64,000 bases of DNA, taken from assembly GCF_004361695.1 (NCBI RefSeq), contig NZ_SNVW01000014.1, forward strand, positions 1 to 64,000, in the 5' to 3' direction. A program made the translations under genes and the position numbers. A model generated the notes under the pieces. The model was not told the DNA's origin. It saw nothing but the letters and a program-made list of their open reading frames with translations, and searched no databases. Positions 41,933-52,734 of the stretch are shown piece by piece. How positions within the stretch are numbered: position 1 is the stretch's first letter; each line of letters begins with the position of its first letter. This DNA is from Curtobacterium flaccumfaciens. Its GTDB lineage: Bacteria; Actinomycetota; Actinomycetes; Actinomycetales; Microbacteriaceae.

Positions 41933-43179
41933 GCTTCAACCCTAACGGGCGGCTGTTCCGCGGCCACGCGGCGCATGGCGTCGAGGAACGCGGTCGTCTC
42001 CTCCTCGGTGCCCGCGCTCACCCGGAGGTGGTTCGGGATGCCGAGGTCGCGCACGATGACGTCCTGCTCGAGCAGTGCCTCGAACGCGGCGTGCGGGTCG
42101 GCGACGCCGCCGAACAGGACGAAGTTCGACCAGGTCTCGTACGTGCGGTAGCCCATCGCCTGCAGCTCGGTGACCATCCGGTCGCGCTGCCGCTTGATGT
42201 CGTCGACCATCGCGAGCATCGCGGGAGCGTGCCGGAGGGCCGCTACCGCCGCCGCCTGGGTCAGGGCGGAGAGGTGGTACGGCAGCCGGACCAGCCGGAT
42301 CGCGTCGATCACGGCGGGGTGCGCGGCCATGTAGCCGACCCGGGCACCCGCGAAGGCGAAGGCCTTGCTCATGGTGCGCGAGACGACGAGCCGCTCACGC
42401 CCGGGCAGCAGCGTCAGCGCGCTGGGGGCGTCGGACGGCATGAACTCGGCGTAGGCCTCGTCCACCATGACGATGCCGTCGGTCGCGGCGTAGGCCGCCT
42501 CGATCGTCTCGATGGGCAGCGGCGTGCCGGTCGGGTTGTTCGGGCCACAGAGGAACACGATGTCCGGCTGGTGCTCCCGGATCGCGGCGACGACGGTCTC
42601 GGGCGAGATGCGGAACTCGTCGTCGCGCTCCGCGGGGATCCAGGTGGTCCCGGTCCCCGACGCGAGGATCGAGTGCATCGAGTACGTCGGCGGGAAGCCC
42701 AGCACAGTGCGGCCGGGCCCGCCGAACGCCTGCAGGAGCTGCTGCAGGACCTCGTTCGAACCGTTCGCCGCCCAGATCTGCTCCGGACCGATCCGCTGCC
42801 CGGCGGCGCTCTGCTGGTCGGTGCCGGTCTGCTGGTCGGTGCCGGTCTGCTGGTCGGTGCCGGTCTGCTGGTCAGCGCCGCCCTGCTGGTCAGCGCCGGC
42901 CTGCCGGTCGGCGCCGGCCTGGTGGTCAGTGCCGAGCCCGCGCTGCAGGTAGTCGGCGAGCGACTGCCGGAGCTCGGTGAACTCGCGGTCCGGGTAGCGG
43001 TTCACGGTCGTGAGCGCCTGCCGGATCGACGCCACGATGTCCTCGGCGACGTCCGCCGGCACCGGATGCGTGTTCTCGTTGACGTTGAGCTGCACGCGGA
43101 CGTGCTTCTGCGGGGCGCCGTAGGGGCTCTGCCCGCGCAGGTCGTCTCGGATCGGGAGGTCTTCGAGCGTGAATGCCAC
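41929..43179 (-). CDS. hisC: Histidinol-phosphate aminotransferase with tandem-repeat insertion
   Basis: 416 aa PLP enzyme. [62 protein letters not shown] and the Lys segment [19 protein letters not shown] are all present, so the active site is intact. Between about residues 80 and 124 the protein has 44 extra residues built of A-D-Q-Q-T-G-type hexapeptides where family members have only a short loop; this lies on the surface before the IWAANGSNE strand. Typical length is near 370. First gene of the his cluster in this window; hisD is not next to it. Confidence 0.95.
   Translation of the reverse strand: MAFTLEDLPIRDDLRGQSPYGAPQKHVRVQLNVNENTHPVPADVAEDIVASIRQALTTVNRYPDREFTELRQSLADYLQRGLGTDHQAGADRQAGADQQGGADQQTGTDQQTGTDQQTGTDQQSAAGQRIGPEQIWAANGSNEVLQQLLQAFGGPGRTVLGFPPTYSMHSILASGTGTTWIPAERDDEFRISPETVVAAIREHQPDIVFLCGPNNPTGTPLPIETIEAAYAATDGIVMVDEAYAEFMPSDAPSALTLLPGRERLVVSRTMSKAFAFAGARVGYMAAHPAVIDAIRLVRLPYHLSALTQAAAVAALRHAPAMLAMVDDIKRQRDRMVTELQAMGYRTYETWSNFVLFGGVADPHAAFEALLEQDVIVRDLGIPNHLRVSAGTEEETTAFLDAMRRVAAEQPPVRVEA
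42811..42936. repeat. 18-bp tandem repeat inside hisC
   Basis: Seven copies starting at 42811, 42829, 42847, 42865, 42883, 42901 and 42919; consensus CTGCTGGTCGGTGCCGGT on the plus strand. The first three are identical and the rest diverge, which suggests growth from one end. In frame with hisC. Confidence 0.93.
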
Positions 43180-43319
43180 CGATCCATCGTAGGCCGCACG
43201 GCCTGTCCGAGGACCGGCCGTCCGGACGGTGCCGCCACCGCGACCTACCGCGCACGCCCGCCCGGCGATCGCGCGCCTGCCGGCGGTCGTGTGCGTAGCC
43301 GGATCGTGCCGTCCGAGGA

Positions 43320-43688
43320 CTACTGACCGGAGGTGTACTTGGCCGGGATGGCGATCTGCTCGCCGGCCTGCAGCCCGGAGCCGTCCAGCGCGTTGAGGCT
43401 GATGACGTCCTGCACGAAGTCGCGCGGGTCAGCGTTCGGCGCGGTCTCTTCCGCCAGCTGCCAGAGCGTCTCGCCCGGCTGGATGGTGACGGTGTCGAAG
43501 TGCACGTCGGCCGAGGCGTTGCCGGCCGAAGCCTGGCCGCCGTTCAGCACCGCGAGGGCGACGCCGAGGAGCAGGGGGACCGCGGCGAGCGTCGTGATGA
43601 CGAACCGCCCGCGGCGCGTGAGACGCAGGCGCGTACGCACGGCCGGCGCCGAGGTGCGCTGGGTGTCAGCGATGGCGATGGTGCTCAT
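43320..43688 (-). CDS. LysM-domain membrane protein, probable SOS-linked division inhibitor
   Basis: 122 aa. A basic start, one transmembrane helix ([20 protein letters not shown], about 30-49), and a C-terminal LysM domain ([20 protein letters not shown], then [20 protein letters not shown]) that binds peptidoglycan outside the cell. The gene is divergent from lexA with a LexA-type box before it, as for YneA in Bacillus and similar division suppressors of actinobacteria, so a role in pausing division during DNA damage is likely but inferred. ATG at 43688 has a GGCAAG site. Confidence 0.85.
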   Translation of the reverse strand: MSTIAIADTQRTSAPAVRTRLRLTRRGRFVITTLAAVPLLLGVALAVLNGGQASAGNASADVHFDTVTIQPGETLWQLAEETAPNADPRDFVQDVISLNALDGSGLQAGEQIAIPAKYTSGQ

Positions 43689-43728
43689 GTCGTTCTTGCC
43701 TTCCCGTTCGGTGGACCGAAGCCCTGTA

Positions 43729-43744
43729 CCGAACATACGTTCGA
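43729..43744. promoter_or_regulatory. LexA box upstream of the LysM gene
   Basis: CCGAACATACGTTCGA, one mismatch from the TCGAAC-N4-GTTCGA consensus of actinobacterial and Bacillus-type SOS boxes, 41 bp before the LysM start. Confidence 0.85.
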
Positions 43745-43801
43745 ATCCGTGGTCACACAAGTCCTGTGCGGAGATTTCTGGGGGGATTTCTGCCGACACG
43801 C

Positions 43802-43817
43802 TCGAACAGGTGTTTGT
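43802..43817. promoter_or_regulatory. LexA box upstream of lexA
   Basis: TCGAACAGGTGTTTGT, two mismatches from the consensus, 108 bp before the lexA start; fits lexA autoregulation. Confidence 0.7.
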
Positions 43818-43924
43818 CCGGCCTTGACCGGTCGGATACTGTTTCGATCGACTGGGACAAGTCAAGCGGGGACCACCGACATTCCCGCGGGCACCGTCCC
43901 GGCACCGACGAAGGGCGAGACGAC

Positions 43925-44569
43925 GTGGTGGACGAACTGCGGGGACAGAAGCCGCTGACAGCGAAGCAGCAGGCGATCCTCGACGCGATCCGTGCGTCGA
44001 TCGCCAGCCGGGGGTACCCGCCGAGCATGCGTGAGATCGGCGACGCGGCCGGCCTCTCCTCGCTCTCCAGCGTCTCGCACCAGCTCGGCCAGCTCGAGCT
44101 CGGCGGCTGGATCCGCCGCGACCCGAACCGGCCCCGGGCACTCGAGGTCCTCGTCGACGAGCCCACCCCCGACGTCGACGGGCCGGACGTCGACGCGACG
44201 ACCCTCGTCCCGCTCGTCGGCCGGATCGCAGCCGGTGTCCCGATCACCGCCGAGCAGCACGTCGACGAGATCGTGCCGCTCCCCCGTCAGCTCGTCGGGA
44301 CCGGTGACCTCTTCATGCTCAAGGTCGTCGGTGAGTCGATGATCGACGCCGCGATCTGCGACGGCGACTGGGTGGTCGTCCGGTCGCAGCAGACCGCCGA
44401 CAACGGGGACATCGTCGCCGCCATGCTCGACGAGGAAGCGACCGTCAAGGTCTTCCGCCAGCGCGACGGCCACACGTGGCTGCTCCCGCGCAACACGGCG
44501 TTCGAACCGATCCTCGGCGACGCGGCCACCGTGCTCGGCAAGGTCGTGGCGGTCCTCCGCTCACTCTGA
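43925..44569 (+). CDS. lexA: SOS repressor LexA
   Basis: 214 aa. Winged helix at 8-65 ([20 protein letters not shown], then [20 protein letters not shown]), the self-cleavage bond Ala103-Gly104 (GRIAAGVP), Ser138 ([10 protein letters not shown]) and Lys175 (EATVKVF). It represses DNA damage genes until RecA filaments trigger autocleavage. GTG at 43925 is preferred because GAAGGGCGAG lies upstream and the homologous N-terminus begins there; the frame open from 43766 is promoter DNA. Two LexA boxes precede it. Confidence 0.97.
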   Translation: MVDELRGQKPLTAKQQAILDAIRASIASRGYPPSMREIGDAAGLSSLSSVSHQLGQLELGGWIRRDPNRPRALEVLVDEPTPDVDGPDVDATTLVPLVGRIAAGVPITAEQHVDEIVPLPRQLVGTGDLFMLKVVGESMIDAAICDGDWVVVRSQQTADNGDIVAAMLDEEATVKVFRQRDGHTWLLPRNTAFEPILGDAATVLGKVVAVLRSL

Positions 44570-44604
44570 GCCACCCGTCCGGCGCCCGGCGCCCGGCGCA
44601 GCCT

Positions 44605-44666
44605 CGCACAACCAAAGTCACCCGGAACCGCGCCAACGCGCGGTTCCGGGTGACTTTGGTTGTGCG
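44605..44666 (+). terminator. 28-bp perfect hairpin (dispersed element) after lexA
   Basis: Arms 44605-44632 and 44639-44666 pair without mismatch around a CCAACG loop; the outer ends are CGCACAACCAAAGTCA. It separates the convergent lexA and hflX genes and can terminate both. The same outer sequence recurs at 63965, so it belongs to a repeat family. Confidence 0.85.
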
Positions 44667-44742
44667 ACGGCAAACAGCGCCACGCGACCGCAGGCAGCCC
44701 GGCGCGACCGCCCGGCGCCGAGGCGCAGCCGCGCGGCGCCCG

Positions 44743-46284
44743 TCAGACGGACGCGACCGGCGCCACCACGAACGGGTCGAGCTCCGCGACCTGCCGGCGG
44801 AACACCCGCACCTGCAGCCGGGTGCCGTCCTCGACGTAGTCGACCGCGTCCACCGCGCCCGCGTCGTGCAGCGACGACACGAGGTCCCCGCGGTCGTACG
44901 GGATCACCACGGTGAGCGACACGTCGGGTTCGGGGAGCCGGGCCTCGATCGCCTCGAGCAGGGCCTGGATGCCCTCGCCCGTGCGGGCGGAGACGAACAC
45001 GGCGTCCGGCACGAGCCCGACCAGCACGAGCCGCTGTGACTCGTCGATGAGGTCGGCCTTGTTGAACGCGACGATCTCGGGGATGTCCCGGGCACCGACG
45101 TCGCCGATGACCTCACGCACCGTCGCCAGCTGCGCGGCGGGGTCGGGGTGCGACCCGTCGACCACGTGCACGATGACGTCGGCCTCGCCGACCTCTTCCA
45201 GCGTGGAGCGGAAGGCCTCGACGAGCTGGTGCGGTAGGTTCCGCACGAAGCCCACCGTGTCGACGAAGGTGAACTCGCGGCCCTTGGCGCTCTCGGTCCG
45301 GCGCACGGTGGCGTCGAGCGTCGCGAACAGCTGGTTCTGCACGAGCACGCCCGCGCTCGTCAGCCGGTTGAGCAGCGACGACTTGCCCGCGTTCGTGTAG
45401 CCCGCGATCGCGACGCTCGGGACGTCGTTGCGGTGCCGGTCGGCGCGCTTGGCCTCACGCGCGGGACGGAAGCCGGCGATCTGCCGACGCAGCTTCGACA
45501 TCCGGGTGTGGATGCGGCGGCGGTCGAGCTCGATCTTCGTCTCACCGGGTCCGCGCGAACCCATGCCCGCACCGCCGGAGACCTGGCCACCGGCCTGTCG
45601 GGACATCGATTCACCCCAACCGCGCAGTCGCGGCAGGAGGTACTCGAGTTGCGCCAGTTCGACCTGGGCCTTGCCCTCGCGGCTCTTGGCGTGCTGGCTG
45701 AAGATGTCGAGGATCACGGCGGTGCGGTCGATGACCTTGACCTTCACCACGTCCTCGAGCGCGCGACGCTGTGAGGGCGCGAGCTCGGTGTCGGCGATGA
45801 CCGTGTCGGCGCCGGTGGCCTTGACCACCATCGCGAGTTCCTCGGCCTTGCCCTTGCCGAGGTAGGTCGACGGGTCGGGGTTCGGTCGGCGCTGCAGCAG
45901 CCCGTCGAGCACCACCGCTCCGGCGGTCTCGGCGAGGGCGGAGAGCTCACGGAGGGAGTTCTCGGCGTCGGCGGCGTCGCCCTGCGGGTACACGCCGATG
46001 AGGACGACCTGCTCGAGCCGGAGCTGCCGGTACTCGACCTCGGTGACGTCCTCGAGTTCGGTGGAGAGGCCGGCGACGCGGCGGAGGGCCGCGCGGTCCT
46101 CGCGGTCGTACTGGTCGCCGTCGCCGTTCCAGCCGCGGTCGTCCACCGACCGGGTCTGGATGGCCTGCGCGGGGGCGAACACGGACGACGAGGCCCGGGA
46201 GTCGGCGTTGCGCAGGACTCGTTCGACGACACCGGCAGCGCTGTCGTCAGTGGTTGGTTGGTCGTGCTCGTTGGAGTCCGTCAT
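44743..46284 (-). CDS. hflX: GTPase HflX
   Basis: 513 aa ribosome-associated GTPase involved in rescue of stalled ribosomes. N-terminal domain (EQVVLIGVYPQGDAADAENS, then GLLQRRPNPDPSTYLGKGKA), the linker with GGQVSGGAGMGSRGPGETKI, and the G domain with AGYTNAGKSSLLNRL, DTVGFVRNLP and NKAD. ATG at 46284; the first 90 residues are acidic and variable. Divergent from the methyltransferase gene. Confidence 0.97.
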   Translation of the reverse strand: MTDSNEHDQPTTDDSAAGVVERVLRNADSRASSSVFAPAQAIQTRSVDDRGWNGDGDQYDREDRAALRRVAGLSTELEDVTEVEYRQLRLEQVVLIGVYPQGDAADAENSLRELSALAETAGAVVLDGLLQRRPNPDPSTYLGKGKAEELAMVVKATGADTVIADTELAPSQRRALEDVVKVKVIDRTAVILDIFSQHAKSREGKAQVELAQLEYLLPRLRGWGESMSRQAGGQVSGGAGMGSRGPGETKIELDRRRIHTRMSKLRRQIAGFRPAREAKRADRHRNDVPSVAIAGYTNAGKSSLLNRLTSAGVLVQNQLFATLDATVRRTESAKGREFTFVDTVGFVRNLPHQLVEAFRSTLEEVGEADVIVHVVDGSHPDPAAQLATVREVIGDVGARDIPEIVAFNKADLIDESQRLVLVGLVPDAVFVSARTGEGIQALLEAIEARLPEPDVSLTVVIPYDRGDLVSSLHDAGAVDAVDYVEDGTRLQVRVFRRQVAELDPFVVAPVASV

Positions 46285-46345
46285 GCTGTCCACAGGGTAC
46301 CTCCGCCGCGCCCGGGACACACGGGGTTGCCGGTACGGTTCATCC

Positions 46346-46957
46346 ATGGCGAACGACCACTACTTCTCGGCGAGTCCGGAGAGCGATGCTCGGCCTCGCC
46401 AGATCGACGTGACCCTGGCGGGTCGACCGCTCACGCTGACCACCGCCGCCGGCGTGTTCAGCCCGGACGGTCTCGACCGCGGCACCCGCGTCCTGCTCGG
46501 CTCCGTCCCGTCGCCGGCGTCCGACGGCGCGCTCCTCGACGTCGGCTGCGGCTGGGGGCCGATCGCGATCACGATGGCGCTGCACTCCCCCGACGCGCAG
46601 GTCTGGGGCGTGGACGTCAACGAGCGGGTGCTCGGCCTCGCGCGGGCGAACGCCGACGCCGCCGGCGCGACGAACGTCTCGATCGCCCTGCCCGACGACG
46701 TCCCGGCGGATCTCCGGTTCCGGACGATCTGGTCGAACCCGCCGATCCGCGTCGGCAAGGACGAACTCCACCAGATCCTGCTGACCTGGCTCCCCCGGCT
46801 CGAGGTCGGTGGCGATGCCTGGCTCGTCGTGTCGAAGGACCTCGGCGGCGACTCGCTGCAGCGCTGGCTGCGGGACACGCTCGACGACGGCTTCCACGTC
46901 GCGCGCGCGACGACCGACAAGGGCTTCCGCGTCCTGCGGGTGCACCGTACGGCGTAG
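46346..46957 (+). CDS. Class I SAM-dependent methyltransferase, RsmC/RlmG-like
   Basis: 203 aa. SAM-binding motif DVGCGWGP at 65-72, acidic loop GVDVNERVL near 88-96 and the N-P-P-I motif at 131-134 for base methylation. The leader YFSASPESDARPRQIDVTLA and TLTTAAGVFSPDGLDRGT match the small-subunit rRNA guanine methyltransferase family (single MTS domain). Substrate probably 16S or 23S rRNA. ATG at 46346; the 61-bp gap to hflX holds both promoters. Confidence 0.88.
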   Translation: MANDHYFSASPESDARPRQIDVTLAGRPLTLTTAAGVFSPDGLDRGTRVLLGSVPSPASDGALLDVGCGWGPIAITMALHSPDAQVWGVDVNERVLGLARANADAAGATNVSIALPDDVPADLRFRTIWSNPPIRVGKDELHQILLTWLPRLEVGGDAWLVVSKDLGGDSLQRWLRDTLDDGFHVARATTDKGFRVLRVHRTA

Positions 46958-47033
46958 CCGCCGCGTCCCACGACGCACTCCGGCCGCTCCCCCGCAACGC
47001 AGCGCCGCCGCGTCCCCGCGACGCACCACGGAC

Positions 47034-47097
47034 GTCAGCCTGGAGGCGCGACCCACCGCACCGACGTCGGTGACGCTGGACGGGCCTCCAGGCTGAC
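47034..47097. repeat. Inverted pair of the GCCTGGAGGC motif
   Basis: GTCAGCCTGGAGGC (47034-47047) and GCCTCCAGGCTGAC (47084-47097) form a 14-bp perfect stem with a 36-nt loop, lying between the convergent methyltransferase and dapF genes, so it may end both transcripts. The rest of the gap has no gene. Confidence 0.75.
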
Positions 47098-47153
47098 CAC
47101 CGTGGTCGCGCCGGGCAGGCACGCTCCGGACAGCGAGCGATGCAGCACCGGGC

Positions 47154-48044
47154 TCAGACCGTCAGGTCACCCGAGAAGACGAGTTCCGCCGGGCCGGACA
47201 GCGAGACGTGCTCGCCGTCCTCCGTCGCGAACATCCGGACCGTGACGACGCCGCCGGGCACGCGCACGCGCCAGGTGTCCGGCGCACCGTTGCCAGCCCA
47301 GTGCCGCGTGGCGAGGGCCGCGGCCACCGCCCCCGTGCCGCAGGACAGGGTCTCGCCGCTGCCCCGCTCGTGCACGCGCATCGTGATCTCGCCGACGCCG
47401 TCCTTGACCAGCGGGTCGCCGGGCAGGACGAACTCGACGTTCGCGCCGGCCGCGGGCAGCGGGTCGAGCACGGGCACGTAGGTGAGGTCGACGTCCGCGA
47501 GCTCGTCCTCCGTCGCGACGGCGACGACCACGTGCGGGTTGCCGACGTCGATACCGAGGCCCGGACGGGCACGGTCGAGGTTCTTCGCGCGGACCATGAC
47601 GTCGTCCGCGCCGCCGCCCTCGATGCCGAGGCCCCAGCGGCCGAGGTCGGCCGAGAAGCCGTTCGTGGTGCGCTGCACGTCGACCAAGCCCTTGCGGCTG
47701 CCGACCGTCAGGGTCTCGCCCGGGGCGAGGTCGACCAGGCCGGACTCGGTGAGGTACCGGGCGAAGACGCGGATGCCGTTGCCGCACATCTCGGCGACCG
47801 AGCCGTCGGCGTTGTGGTAGTCCATGAACCACGTCGCGGCGGGCTCGACGGCGACGAGCGCCCGGCCCTCCGGCAGCGACTCGGACCGCACGGCGCGGAT
47901 GACGCCGTCGCCGCCCACGCCGAACCGCCGGTCGGCGATCGCCCGGATGCGGTCGGGGGTCAGGTCGACCGTGGCGTCGGGGTCGGCGAACAGGACGAAG
48001 TCGTTGCCGGTCCCCTGGCCCTTGGTGAAGTGCAGCTCGGTCAC
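47154..48044 (-). CDS. dapF: Diaminopimelate epimerase
   Basis: 296 aa. Converts LL-DAP to meso-DAP for lysine and peptidoglycan. Two catalytic cysteines are present: Cys87 ([13 protein letters not shown]) and Cys235 ([12 protein letters not shown]). GTG at 48044 overlaps the miaA stop by 4 bp. Confidence 0.97.
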   Translation of the reverse strand: MTELHFTKGQGTGNDFVLFADPDATVDLTPDRIRAIADRRFGVGGDGVIRAVRSESLPEGRALVAVEPAATWFMDYHNADGSVAEMCGNGIRVFARYLTESGLVDLAPGETLTVGSRKGLVDVQRTTNGFSADLGRWGLGIEGGGADDVMVRAKNLDRARPGLGIDVGNPHVVVAVATEDELADVDLTYVPVLDPLPAAGANVEFVLPGDPLVKDGVGEITMRVHERGSGETLSCGTGAVAAALATRHWAGNGAPDTWRVRVPGGVVTVRMFATEDGEHVSLSGPAELVFSGDLTV

Positions 48045-48985
48045 GGGACGATCCTACGGGCAGCGTCCGTCAGCCCGGCGCGGTCGGCGCCGGTGACGTC
48101 GAGGACCTCGGCGTCGGCGTACCGGCGGAACCACGAGACCTGCCGTCGGGCGTACTTGCGGGTCGCGATCCCGGTCGCCTCCACCGCCTGCTCGACGGTG
48201 GCGTCGCCGTGCAGGACCTCGAGCGCCTGCGAGTACCCGATCGCGGCGCGCGCCGTCCGGCCCTGTTCCAGCCCGCGGTCGCGGAGCGCTCGGACCTCGT
48301 CCACCAGCCCCGCGTCGAACATCCGCGCCGCCCGCTGGTGCAACGCCTCGACGAGCTGCGCGCGGTCGCGGTGCAGGTGCAGGATCCGTGCGGGTCGCCA
48401 GGGGCGGGGTGCGGACGGGAGGCTCGGGGTCACGACCTCGGATCGGCTCGCGATCTCGAGTGCTCGGATCAACCGCCGTGGGTTGCGTGCGTCGATCGTC
48501 GCTGCGGCGGCCGGATCGAGGTCGCGGAGGCGCTCCAGCAGGATGCCCGGCCCGAGTTCGTCGTGTTCGCGCTCGAGGCGGGCGCGGAGCTTCGGGTCCG
48601 TGCCGGGGAACGCGAGGTCGAACAGGACCGCGGAGACGTACAGCCCGCTGCCGCCGACGAGCACCGCGACGCCGCCGCGCGCCTGGATCGCCTCGACGTC
48701 GGCCCGGGCGTCCCGCTGGTACGCGGCGACGCTCGCCTCGTCGGTCACGTCGAGCACGTCGAGCTGGTGGTGCGGGATGCCGTGGCGCTCGGCGACCGGC
48801 AGCTTGGCGGTGCCGATGTCCATGCCGCGGTACAGCTGCATGGCGTCGGCGTTGACGATCTCGGCGTCGCGGCCGGCGGCCCGGAGTCGTTCGGCGATCG
48901 CGATCCCCAGGTCCGACTTGCCGGTGCCCGTCGCGCCGACGACGGCGATCAGGGCATCGGCACCGTCGTCGTCAGCGGCCGACAC
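48041..48985 (-). CDS. miaA: tRNA dimethylallyltransferase
   Basis: 314 aa. Adds a dimethylallyl group to A37 of tRNAs reading UNN codons. P-loop [20 protein letters not shown] near residue 15, then [33 protein letters not shown] and the C-terminal [15 protein letters not shown] at 48985 overlaps the miaB stop by 14 bp. Product is the substrate of the upstream gene's enzyme. Confidence 0.96.
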   Translation of the reverse strand: MSAADDDGADALIAVVGATGTGKSDLGIAIAERLRAAGRDAEIVNADAMQLYRGMDIGTAKLPVAERHGIPHHQLDVLDVTDEASVAAYQRDARADVEAIQARGGVAVLVGGSGLYVSAVLFDLAFPGTDPKLRARLEREHDELGPGILLERLRDLDPAAAATIDARNPRRLIRALEIASRSEVVTPSLPSAPRPWRPARILHLHRDRAQLVEALHQRAARMFDAGLVDEVRALRDRGLEQGRTARAAIGYSQALEVLHGDATVEQAVEATGIATRKYARRQVSWFRRYADAEVLDVTGADRAGLTDAARRIVP

Positions 48986-50465
48986 GGATCGTCGGCAGCC
49001 CGAGGGAGACCGCACGCGGGCCGTCGCCGGGCGCGCTCGGCGTCGGGACGCCGCAGCTCTCGGCCTGGGCGCGGTCCCATGCGCCCCCCGCGCGGGTGCG
49101 ACGGATCGGCAGCGGGCCCGCGTTGTCGGCGATGAGGAAGTGCGGCGCTGAACGGGTGACCTCGACCGTGACGACGTCGCCGGGACGCGGGACGTCGGAC
49201 CCCTCGGGAACGGCGAAGTGCACGAGACGGGAGTCCTCCGCGCGACCGGACAGGCGGTGCGTCGCCTCGTCCTTCTTGCCCTCACCGGTGGCGACGAGCA
49301 CCTCGACCCGACGGCCGACCTGCTTCGCGTTCTCCTCCGCGGTGATGTGCTCCTGCAGCGCGACGAGCCGCTCGTAGCGCTCCTGCACGACCTGCTTCGG
49401 GAGTTGCTCGTCCATCGTCGCCGCGGGCGTGCCGGGGCGGATCGAGTACTGGAAGGTGAACGCCGACGCGAACCGCGACTGCTCGACGACGCGCAGGGTG
49501 TCCGCGAAGTCCTGCTCGGTCTCGCCGGGGAACCCGACGATGATGTCGGTGGAGATCGCCGCGTTCGGGATCTTCGCCCGGACGCGGTCGAGGATGCCGA
49601 GGAACCGCTCGCTCCGGTAGCTCCGACGCATCGCCTTGAGGATCCGGTCGGAGCCGGACTGCAGCGGCATGTGCAGCTGCGGCATGACGTTCGGCGTCTC
49701 GGCCATCGCGTCGATGACGTCGTCGGTGAAGGCCGCCGGGTGCGGGCTGGTGAAGCGGACGCGCTCGAGCCCCTCGATCTGGCCCGCGGCGCGGAGCAGC
49801 TTGCCGAACGCCTGCCGGTCGCCGAACTCGACGCCGTACGAGTTCACGTTCTGGCCGAGCAGGGTGACCTCGATCGCGCCGTCGTCGACGAGCGCCTGGA
49901 TCTCGGCGAGGACGTCGCCGGGTCGTCGGTCCTTCTCCTTGCCGCGGAGGGACGGCACGATGCAGAAGGTGCAGGTGTTGTTGCAGCCGACGGAGATCGA
50001 CACCCATCCGCTGTGGGTCGAGTCGCGCTTGGTCGGGAGCGTCGACGGGAAGACGTCGAGCGACTCGAGGATCTCGATCTGCGCCTCGTCGTTGTGGCGC
50101 GACCGCTCGAGCAGCGTCGGCAGCGACCCCATGTTGTGCGTGCCGAACACCACGTCGACCCAGGGCGCCTTCTCGAGGATGACGTTTTTGTCCTTCTGCG
50201 CCAGGCACCCGCCCACGGCGATCTGCATGCCGGGGTGCTCGCGCTTGATGCCGGCGAGCTGGCCGAGGTTGCCGTACAGGCGGTTGTCGGCGTTCTCGCG
50301 CACGGCGCAGGTGTTGATGACGACGACGTCGGCCTGCTCGCCGTCGGCCGCGACGTACCCGGCGGCCTGGAGCGATCCGCTCAGGCGCTCGGAGTCGTGC
50401 ACGTTCATCTGGCACCCGTAGGTGCGGACTTCGTAGGTGCGGGGGCGCGCTTCGACGGTGGCCAT
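48972..50465 (-). CDS. miaB: tRNA-2-methylthio-N6-dimethylallyladenosine synthase
   Basis: 497 aa radical-SAM methylthiotransferase. The N-terminal cluster uses Cys18, Cys53 and Cys87; the radical-SAM cluster is C161-x3-C165-x2-C168; a TRAM domain follows near 390-450 ([20 protein letters not shown], then [20 protein letters not shown]). The last 45 residues are a non-conserved tail. ATG at 50465. Acts after MiaA on the same base; coupled to miaA. Confidence 0.97.
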   Translation of the reverse strand: MATVEARPRTYEVRTYGCQMNVHDSERLSGSLQAAGYVAADGEQADVVVINTCAVRENADNRLYGNLGQLAGIKREHPGMQIAVGGCLAQKDKNVILEKAPWVDVVFGTHNMGSLPTLLERSRHNDEAQIEILESLDVFPSTLPTKRDSTHSGWVSISVGCNNTCTFCIVPSLRGKEKDRRPGDVLAEIQALVDDGAIEVTLLGQNVNSYGVEFGDRQAFGKLLRAAGQIEGLERVRFTSPHPAAFTDDVIDAMAETPNVMPQLHMPLQSGSDRILKAMRRSYRSERFLGILDRVRAKIPNAAISTDIIVGFPGETEQDFADTLRVVEQSRFASAFTFQYSIRPGTPAATMDEQLPKQVVQERYERLVALQEHITAEENAKQVGRRVEVLVATGEGKKDEATHRLSGRAEDSRLVHFAVPEGSDVPRPGDVVTVEVTRSAPHFLIADNAGPLPIRRTRAGGAWDRAQAESCGVPTPSAPGDGPRAVSLGLPTIRVGR

Positions 50466-50513
50466 GGTCGTCCCAGTGTAAATCGGACCGGGCGCCGATC
50501 GGCCCGCTCCGGG

Positions 50514-51440
50514 CTACTCGAACCGGACGGATCCGCGAGGACCGCCCCGCGGGCGTCCCCCACCGTCGAGCGCACGCTCCACCGCGATCCGGACCACGCC
50601 GCCGTTGTAGCCCTTGCGCATGAGGAACCCGGAGAGCCGCCGTTCCGCGGTCGCCCGGTCGAGACCCCGGAGCTGCCCGGCACGCTTCTGGGCGAGCTCG
50701 ATGGCACGGACGAACTCGTCGTCCTCGTCGTCGGCCGCGGCGTCCAGCGCGGCGTCGATCGCCGCCTGGTCGATGCCCCGACGACGGAGCTCCGCGACCA
50801 CGCCCTGCCGGCCGAGGCCCTTCCGGTCGTGCAGACGATCGACGAGGTCGGTCGCGAGGGCGACGTCGTCGACCAGGCCGACACGGGTGAGCCGCTCGAT
50901 CTCGTGCTCGACCACGTCGGCGTCGAGGTCGTTCTCGGCGAGCATCTTCCGCAGCTCGGACTCGCTGACGCCCTTGCGGCTCAGCGCGCGCATGCTCAGT
51001 CGTTCGGCGTCGGCGCGCTGCTCGTCGATCGGACGTGGGGCATCGGCCGGGTCGATCTCGGCACCGGAGTCGATGGCGAACACCGACGCGGTCGAGGCAT
51101 CGGCGGCCGAGCCCTCGTCGTAGCCGTCCTGTTCGGCGCGGGCGGTGCGACCGGTGCCGTCACCGACGACCGGCGACAGCCAGTCGGCCTGCGCTCGCGC
51201 GCCCAGGATCGGGAGCGGTACTGGCGTGTCGGCGTCGGCAGCTGCACCCGCGTCGGCGTCTCCGGCTGCGTGCGCGGCTGCGGCTCCGTGGGCGGCTGCG
51301 GCTCCGTGGGCGGCTGCTTCTGGGTCCTCGTCCTGCGATGGCACGGGTGTCGACGCCTGCGCCGCGCGACGACGGGACCGCGCACCGAACAGGTCGGTGA
51401 CCGGTGCGAGGTCCGCGTCGTCGTGGTGGTCGGTCGTCAC
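50514..51440 (-). CDS. recX: Regulatory protein RecX with extended N-terminus
   Basis: 308 aa. The three-helix repeats of RecX occupy the last 160 residues ([20 protein letters not shown], then [20 protein letters not shown], and [20 protein letters not shown]). It modulates RecA filaments. The first 140 residues are an Ala/His/Gly/Asp-rich low-complexity tail ([20 protein letters not shown]), unusual for the family. It overlaps recA by 4 bp. Confidence 0.93.
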   Translation of the reverse strand: MTTDHHDDADLAPVTDLFGARSRRRAAQASTPVPSQDEDPEAAAHGAAAAHGAAAAHAAGDADAGAAADADTPVPLPILGARAQADWLSPVVGDGTGRTARAEQDGYDEGSAADASTASVFAIDSGAEIDPADAPRPIDEQRADAERLSMRALSRKGVSESELRKMLAENDLDADVVEHEIERLTRVGLVDDVALATDLVDRLHDRKGLGRQGVVAELRRRGIDQAAIDAALDAAADDEDDEFVRAIELAQKRAGQLRGLDRATAERRLSGFLMRKGYNGGVVRIAVERALDGGGRPRGGPRGSVRFE

Positions 51441-52501
51441 GCGCCCTTGCGCTCCGCGATCTTCGGCGCGATCGACTCGACGGGTGCGTCAGCCTCGGCC
51501 TTCGCACCGCCGACCCCGAGCTTCGCGAGGATCTTGGCCTCGATCTCGGCGGCGATCTCCGGGTTCTGGATCAGGAACGAACGCGAGTTCTCCTTGCCCT
51601 GCCCGAGCTGGTCGCCGTCGTAGGTGTACCAGGCGCCCGACTTCTTGACGATGCCGTGGTCGACGCCGAAGTCGAGCAGCGAGCCCTCTCGCGAGATGCC
51701 GACGCCGTACAGGATGTCGAACTCCGCCTGCTTGAAGGGCGGCGCCATCTTGTTCTTGACGACCTTGACGCGGGTGCGGTTGCCGACGGCGTCCGTCCCG
51801 CTCTTGAGCGTCTCGATGCGGCGGATGTCGAGTCGGACCGACGCGTAGAACTTGAGCGCCTTACCGCCGGACGTGGTCTCGGGCGAGCCGAAGAACACAC
51901 CGATCTTCTCGCGCAGCTGGTTGATGAAGATCATCGTGGTCTGCGTCTGGTTCAGCCCACCGGCGAGCTTGCGCAGCGCCTGGGACATGAGGCGGGCCTG
52001 CAGACCGACGTGCGAGTCACCCATCTCGCCCTCGATCTCGGCGCGGGGCACGAGGGCCGCGACGGAGTCGATCACGATGAGGTCGATGGAGCCGGAGCGG
52101 ACGAGCATGTCCGCGATCTCGAGCGCCTGCTCGGCGGTGTCGGGCTGCGACACCAGGAGGGCGTCGATGTCGACACCGAGCTTCTTGGCGTACTCGGGGT
52201 CGAGCGCGTGCTCGGCGTCGATGAAGGCCGCGATGCCGCCGGCGCGCTGGGCGTTGGCGATCGCGTGGATCGTCAGGGTCGTCTTACCCGAGGACTCCGG
52301 GCCGTAGATCTCGACGATGCGGCCGCGGGGAAGTCCGCCGATGCCGAGCGCGACGTCGAGCGCCACCGACCCGGTCTGGATGACGTTGACCGGGGCTCGT
52401 TCGTCCGACCCGAGGCGCATGATCGCACCCTTGCCGAACTGCCTGTCGATCTGGGCGAGTGCGGTCTCGAGGGCCTTCTCGCGGTCTGCCGGTGATGGCA
52501 T
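51437..52501 (-). CDS. recA: Recombinase RecA
   Basis: 354 aa. Walker A GPESSGKT at 67-74, Walker [14 protein letters not shown], loop 1 and loop 2 region ([20 protein letters not shown]), and a C-terminal acidic end ([20 protein letters not shown]). Strand exchange and LexA coprotease. ATG at 52501 has AGGAG upstream. Two perfect LexA-type palindromes lie about 210-250 bp upstream, so it is SOS-induced, together with recX. Confidence 0.99.
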   Translation of the reverse strand: MPSPADREKALETALAQIDRQFGKGAIMRLGSDERAPVNVIQTGSVALDVALGIGGLPRGRIVEIYGPESSGKTTLTIHAIANAQRAGGIAAFIDAEHALDPEYAKKLGVDIDALLVSQPDTAEQALEIADMLVRSGSIDLIVIDSVAALVPRAEIEGEMGDSHVGLQARLMSQALRKLAGGLNQTQTTMIFINQLREKIGVFFGSPETTSGGKALKFYASVRLDIRRIETLKSGTDAVGNRTRVKVVKNKMAPPFKQAEFDILYGVGISREGSLLDFGVDHGIVKKSGAWYTYDGDQLGQGKENSRSFLIQNPEIAAEIEAKILAKLGVGGAKAEADAPVESIAPKIAERKGA

Positions 52502-52710
52502 GGGGTGCTCCTTCGTGCTCGGTGTCGGCCGCCTGTAGGCTGTCGCGTCCACACCGGCCGGTGGTGCAAGGCCAGTGGTTCTGCGACAAGGCTTCGGGCT
52601 GTTCCCGTTGACTCCGAACCTAGGGCGGGCCACCGACATCACTGCCGTCAGCCGCGCGATCTGTGGACGAACTCCTCGAACAGCGCCGATGTGGAGGAAG
52701 CTACCACCGA

Positions 52711-52726
52711 TCGAACACGCGTTCGA
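52711..52726. promoter_or_regulatory. LexA box 1 of recA
   Basis: TCGAACACGCGTTCGA, a perfect palindrome and exact consensus match. Confidence 0.93.
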
Positions 52727-52734
52727 GCAACACG

